Shown here: piece after piece, positions 60,764-64,000 of the stretch
Layout: every line of letters starts with the position of its first letter
Numbering within the stretch: the first letter of the stretch is position 1
Program-made: the position numbers and the translations under genes
DNA from: Streptomyces pyxinicus
GTDB lineage: Bacteria > Actinomycetota > Actinomycetes > Streptomycetales > Streptomycetaceae
Assembly: GCF_024753135.1 (NCBI RefSeq)
Contig: NZ_JANUGP010000001.1
Coordinates: forward strand, 62,001-126,000
Direction: 5' to 3'
DNA: 64,000 bases
The notes under the pieces: model-generated
Database searches by the model: none
What the model was told of the DNA's origin: nothing
The model's input: the letters and a program-made list of their open reading frames with translations, nothing else

Positions 60764-61426
60764 TCAGTCCGGGATCAAGTCGCGCAGGTTTTCGAGGGTG
60801 ATGACGCGTGAGTCCGGATGCAGTCCCTCGGGACGTTCGAGGCCGATGTACGTCACGGGCTCGTCCAGGACCGGCTCGCCGTCCCACAGGTCCACGGTGG
60901 TGGCGGCGCCGGACATCAGGTCGGCCAGGTATCCCACCGTCAGCTGCTCGCGCTCCACGACGGCGCGCACCACCCTCGAGACGGATACCTGGTTCTCCTC
61001 CACGCGATTGGCCGACGAGATGCCCTTCAGATAGAGGTGCAGCCACTTCGCGCGCCACCGGCCGTCGTCGCCGCGCCGGAACACCAGCGGCAGCGCCACC
61101 CGGCCCGTCCCGCGCAGCTCCGACTTCATCCGCACGGTACGCGGTTCGAAGGGCCGGCCCTGCTGCTCGCCGTCGCGCAGCATGAAGCCGAAGAACGACT
61201 CCGCGACCTCTTCGAAGCCTTCGCCGGCGTAGATGTTCACCTGCGGAACGATGAAGGTGCCGCGCACGTGGCCCAGGGACAGGCTGATGAATTCCGAGGC
61301 GCCGTCGGGAGCCGTGTGGACATCACCGCGACCGCCCCCGGCGCGAACGGCACCCGCATCGGGCTGGGCGGGGTCAGCGGCGCGGTCCGGCCCGTACGAG
61401 ACGCCCCGTGAGTGCCACGCGCGCAC
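60764..61426 (-). CDS. Hypothetical protein, unrecognised family
   Basis: Up to 220 residues. The first 45 residues are Arg/Gly/Ala-rich and may not be coding, so the start is uncertain (GTG 61426 or an internal GTG). The remaining part is well-formed: SEFISLSLGHVRGTFIVPQV, EEVAESFFGFMLRDGEQQG, RWRAKWLHLYLKGISSANRV and VTYIGLERPEGLHPDSRVI. It ends in a hydrophobic C terminus LENLRDLIPD. I see no membrane segment, catalytic motif or known fold. The N terminus may be truncated by decay. Confidence 0.5.
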   Translation of the reverse strand: MRAWHSRGVSYGPDRAADPAQPDAGAVRAGGGRGDVHTAPDGASEFISLSLGHVRGTFIVPQVNIYAGEGFEEVAESFFGFMLRDGEQQGRPFEPRTVRMKSELRGTGRVALPLVFRRGDDGRWRAKWLHLYLKGISSANRVEENQVSVSRVVRAVVEREQLTVGYLADLMSGAATTVDLWDGEPVLDEPVTYIGLERPEGLHPDSRVITLENLRDLIPD

Positions 61427-61477
61427 CTGCGCCGCCCTGATCGCGGGATGGGGCGTCGCGGAGTCCGTCTGTCACAG

Positions 61478-61524
61478 CCCGTGGGGCGGGCACGGCGCTC
61501 GTGGCGTCGTGCCCGCCCCACGGG
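61478..61524. terminator. Strong 17-base-pair hairpin in a gene-free stretch
   Basis: CCCGTGGGGCGGGCACG (61478-61494) and its exact complement (61508-61524) form a perfect stem with a 13-base loop. It lies downstream of the secreted protease gene in the 313-base gap 61427-61739. I see no gene in the rest of the gap. Confidence 0.85.
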
Positions 61525-61739
61525 GGGTTCGGCACGGGCAGGTCCTGCCCGGCGAGTCTTCGCGTGCGCGGCGGGGCGGGCGCCTCGGGCGGCTTCCCCA
61601 CAGGAGCCGGAGAGCCACCCGCCCCGTCGCTCTCGTACCGGACGCGGTGTGGCCGGCGTTCGCGGTACGGGTCCCGCCCCGACGGCTCCCTGCGGTGGCC
61701 GCCAACCGGGAACCGCGGAAGCGGGACGGCGGTGCCGGT

Positions 61740-62588
61740 TCAGGACCGGAGCAGGGCTCCACCGGTGTTCTGGCTGATCCACTGCCGGTAGGCGGTCACG
61801 TCGGTGTAGATGGTGGAGTTGCCGGTTCCGCAGGTGGAGCCGTCCTGCCCGGCGCGGCTGGTGGCGCCGACCAGCTGCCAGCTGCCGGAGTTGCCGACGA
61901 GGGCGGGCCCGCCGGAGTCCCCGTAGCAGGCGGTGGCCTGCGGGGTGCCGTACACGCACAGCTCACTGGCGGCGTTGAAGCCCCCCGCGCACATCCGGTC
62001 GGGGTTGATCCGGGTGTCCAACTCCTTCAGATTGCGGGGCGGCTGCTGCGAGCACCCCTGCTGCGGACACGTCTGGCCCCAGCCGAGCAGCCGCGTGGCG
62101 GTGCCTTCGGACGGTGAGTCGGCGGCGATGGTGACCGGCTGGTTCCGCACGGGGGTGCGCAGTTGCAGCAGGGCGATGTCGTAGTTGCCGGTGGGGTCGC
62201 CGCTGTAGCGGGGGTGGCGGATGACCCGCTGGACGGAGGCGGTGGTGCCCTGGGTGTAGTCGGCGGAGCCGATGTGCACCTGGATCTGCTGGGCCGGGGT
62301 CTGGCCGCCCTGCTGGCTTGTGGCGCAGTGGGCGGCGGTGACGATCCACTGCGCGGCGATCAGGGAGCCGCCGCAGTGGTGGCGGCCCTGCTGTTGGAGG
62401 GAGGCCATGAACGAGTAGTTCTCGCTCGCCTGGCCGCCGCCGACGATCGGCCGGACGCCGCCGGTGACGGGTGCGGCGGTGGTCTCGGGAGCGGGGACGG
62501 CGTGTGCGGTGGCGGCGGGGGCCGCCAGGGCGGCGCCGCCGAGCAGCACGGTCGTGAGCAGACCGCGTATGAGGGTGCGGGGAGACAC
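61740..62588 (-). CDS. Secreted S1 (chymotrypsin-fold) serine protease
   Basis: 282 residues. A signal peptide (MSPRTLIRGLLTTVLLGGAALAAPAATAHA), then a short propeptide and the mature chain. The triad is His in WIVTAAHCATS, Asp in NYDIALLQL and Ser in CYGDSGGPALVG. Six residues before the serine, at the specificity position (189 in chymotrypsin numbering), is threonine (ATACYGDS), not the aspartate of trypsins. Six cysteines are paired in the usual way. GGAGG precedes GTG 62588. Confidence 0.92.
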   Translation of the reverse strand: MSPRTLIRGLLTTVLLGGAALAAPAATAHAVPAPETTAAPVTGGVRPIVGGGQASENYSFMASLQQQGRHHCGGSLIAAQWIVTAAHCATSQQGGQTPAQQIQVHIGSADYTQGTTASVQRVIRHPRYSGDPTGNYDIALLQLRTPVRNQPVTIAADSPSEGTATRLLGWGQTCPQQGCSQQPPRNLKELDTRINPDRMCAGGFNAASELCVYGTPQATACYGDSGGPALVGNSGSWQLVGATSRAGQDGSTCGTGNSTIYTDVTAYRQWISQNTGGALLRS

Positions 62589-62723
62589 TGGGATCCTCCG
62601 TGATGGGGAGAGGGGGGTGGGGAGGGCGGCTGCCCGGTGCTCGGCACCAGGGGCCGTCCGGTGAACCCACTATGGAAATCCGGCGGCCTCCCGGGTAATC
62701 CCATCCAGGTCTAAGGTCTGCCT

Positions 62724-63731
62724 ATGGCTCTGGAGTTGCGGCAGCTGCGGGTGGTCGCGGCGATCGCCGACACGGGCAGTCTGACGGGCGCGGCACGACG
62801 GCTCGGCATGGCCCAGCCGTCGGTGTCCCAGTCCTTGGCCTTGGCCGAACGCGCCGTGGGCGGGCCGCTGTTCCTGCGCGGTTCGCGAGGCGCGGTGCCC
62901 ACCTCTCTGGGCGAGGCGGTCGTCGGGCACGCGCGTGCCGTGCTGGACGCCATGGAGCGGATGGCCGCCGCGGTGGTCCGGCACCGGAAGGGCGACTGGC
63001 CGGCGGCGGTCCGGATCGGCTGTGCGCCTGGGCTGCTGGTGGCCCATCTGTCGGTGGCGGTGCCCCTGGTGGCCGGCAGCGATGTGCAGATCACCACTGC
63101 GGCCGGTACCGCCGGCCACCTGGCGGCGCTGGCCGCCGGACGCATCGAGGCCGCTCTGATCACCCGCTTCCCGATGCCCGGGGAGACCGCGAGGGCGGTC
63201 GGTGACGGGGAGGGGGCGCTCCGCGGGTCGGTCGTCGCGGTGGACCCGCTGTTCGCGGGCGTCTCCGCACGGCACCCGCTCGCCGCGGGTCCCGAGGCCG
63301 ACCTCGCCGAACTGGCTGGTGAACGGTGGTGCCTACCGCCCGGATCGGACGACGACCTGGGCACCCAGCTGACCGAGGCCTGCCGGCGGGCCGGGCACCC
63401 GGCGGCGCTGGTCGGCGCCGACTACGCGGCGGCTCTGGCCCTCGTCCGGGAGGGCGGCGCGGTGATGCCGATGATGCCGGGCAGCCGGACCGGCCGCGAC
63501 CTGGTGCTGCTGCCGCTGCGCGGCGAACCGCTCAGCATGGTCACGCTGCTCTACTGGCGGCCGGGCGGGCCGCTGCCCGAGGAGTGGATACGGAACCTGT
63601 GGGAGCGTCTGGTCCGCGCCCAGCGGGACATCATCGAAGCGGCGCCCGCGTACTGCGCCTGGCTGGCCGGCCACCCGTACTGGCGCACCACGCCACGCAG
63701 CCCGGTGGCGGTCCACCAGCCACGCGGGTGA
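62724..63731 (+). CDS. LysR family transcriptional regulator
   Basis: 335 residues. The N-terminal winged helix is LRQLRVVAAIADTGSLTGAARRLGMAQPSVSQSLALAERAVGGPLFLRGSRGAVPT, followed by a two-lobed LysR substrate-binding domain. It is divergent from the S1 protease gene (136-base gap) and may regulate it. TAAGGT lies six bases before ATG 62724 without a ribosome site, so the message may be leaderless. Confidence 0.93.
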   Translation: MALELRQLRVVAAIADTGSLTGAARRLGMAQPSVSQSLALAERAVGGPLFLRGSRGAVPTSLGEAVVGHARAVLDAMERMAAAVVRHRKGDWPAAVRIGCAPGLLVAHLSVAVPLVAGSDVQITTAAGTAGHLAALAAGRIEAALITRFPMPGETARAVGDGEGALRGSVVAVDPLFAGVSARHPLAAGPEADLAELAGERWCLPPGSDDDLGTQLTEACRRAGHPAALVGADYAAALALVREGGAVMPMMPGSRTGRDLVLLPLRGEPLSMVTLLYWRPGGPLPEEWIRNLWERLVRAQRDIIEAAPAYCAWLAGHPYWRTTPRSPVAVHQPRG

Positions 63732-63770
63732 GCGACGGCGCTCGTCGTTGTCCCCTGGGCCGGTCGGGGC

Positions 63771-64000
63771 TCAGGCGCCGGTGGCCGAACCCAGCCACCC
63801 GGGGTTGCGCTCCCACCACCCCGGTATCCGCCCGCTGTGCGGCAGGGCCGCGCGGTAGGCGTCCAGCAGTCCAGCACGCATCCGTTCGGCGAACCCGCCG
63901 CCGGCCGGACCGCCGTCCTGACGCCACAGCAGGACGTGCCGGGTACGGACCGGGCTGCCCCGCAGCTCCCGGACCACCGCGGGAATGGTGAGCCCGCTGC
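63771..64000 (-). CDS. Partial protein, LysR-type C terminus probable (cut by window edge)
   Basis: The last 75 or so residues are present, ending RIPGWWERNPGWLGSATGA. RTRHVLLWRQDGGPAGGGFAERMRAGLLDAYRAALP resembles the C-terminal strand and helix of a LysR-family ligand domain (compare LYWRPGGPLPEEWIRNL in the neighbour at 62724), though this is only a resemblance. The rest lies beyond the right edge. Confidence 0.55.
   Translation of the reverse strand, partial: SGLTIPAVVRELRGSPVRTRHVLLWRQDGGPAGGGFAERMRAGLLDAYRAALPHSGRIPGWWERNPGWLGSATGA

Overview
The window has very high GC, strong G/C bias at third codon positions, many GTG starts, several apparently leaderless promoters, many one-component regulators and a cysteine-free L32 / CobW pair behind a Zur-like site. 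Together these point to a Streptomyces (or close relative) chromosome, in an arm-like region of catabolic and transport genes. I saw no integrase, transposase, rRNA, CRISPR array or biosynthetic core enzyme.

Region 1 (1-7.3 kb, minus strand): a sulfur-salvage type operon. It holds a GST-like protein, a polar amino acid ABC transporter (permease, ATPase, lipoprotein), a GNAT acetyltransferase and two LLM flavin monooxygenases, the last one cut by the window edge. Three very short leader-peptide ORFs (7141-7263, 5762-5911, 1576-1698) share a core like R-x-I/V-D-L-x-R-V-x-S/A-A and precede the successive sub-operons. The gene set matches S-substituted cysteine salvage modules such as Bacillus yxe/ytm.

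Region 2 (7.4-14.6 kb, plus strand): trans-4-hydroxy-L-proline catabolism. It has a three-subunit D-hydroxyproline dehydrogenase, a DapA-type deaminase, a proline racemase-type epimerase, a GntR/FCD regulator and an APC permease. A repeated 14-base motif marks the promoters.

Region 3 (14.6-38.6 kb): aromatic-compound catabolism in two parallel modules. Module A (IclR; about 14.6-26.1 kb) has a VOC protein, an FAH hydrolase, and a six-gene minus operon of SBP-like protein, class II aldolase, dienelactone hydrolase, double cupin, Zn-ADH and flavin hydroxylase, plus a small ABM protein. Module B (GntR; 33.1-38.6 kb) has FAH hydrolase, extradiol dioxygenase, MhpA-type hydroxylase and oxidoreductase. 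Between them lie an MFS/MarR pair, an orphan ferredoxin / ferredoxin reductase / PPOX / TetR group and a ROK / MFS / esterase group. The region ends at tRNA-Pro(GGG) with its terminator.

Region 4 (38.8-51.9 kb): an MFS/TetR efflux pair, a small membrane protein, a cupin, then cyclitol or rare-sugar use: two LacI regulators, two Gfo/Idh/MocA dehydrogenases, an IolE-like isomerase/dehydratase and a complete sugar ABC transporter (lipoprotein, permease, ATPase).

Region 5 (52-64 kb): a secreted GH5 glycosidase, a LuxR regulator divergent from an aldehyde dehydrogenase / GMC oxidoreductase pair, a flavin monooxygenase, a zinc-starvation operon (bL32 without cysteines plus CobW GTPase), a poorly conserved stretch with gene remnants, a secreted S1 protease divergent from a LysR regulator, and a second partial gene. 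Functions are read from motifs and context; no database search was possible.
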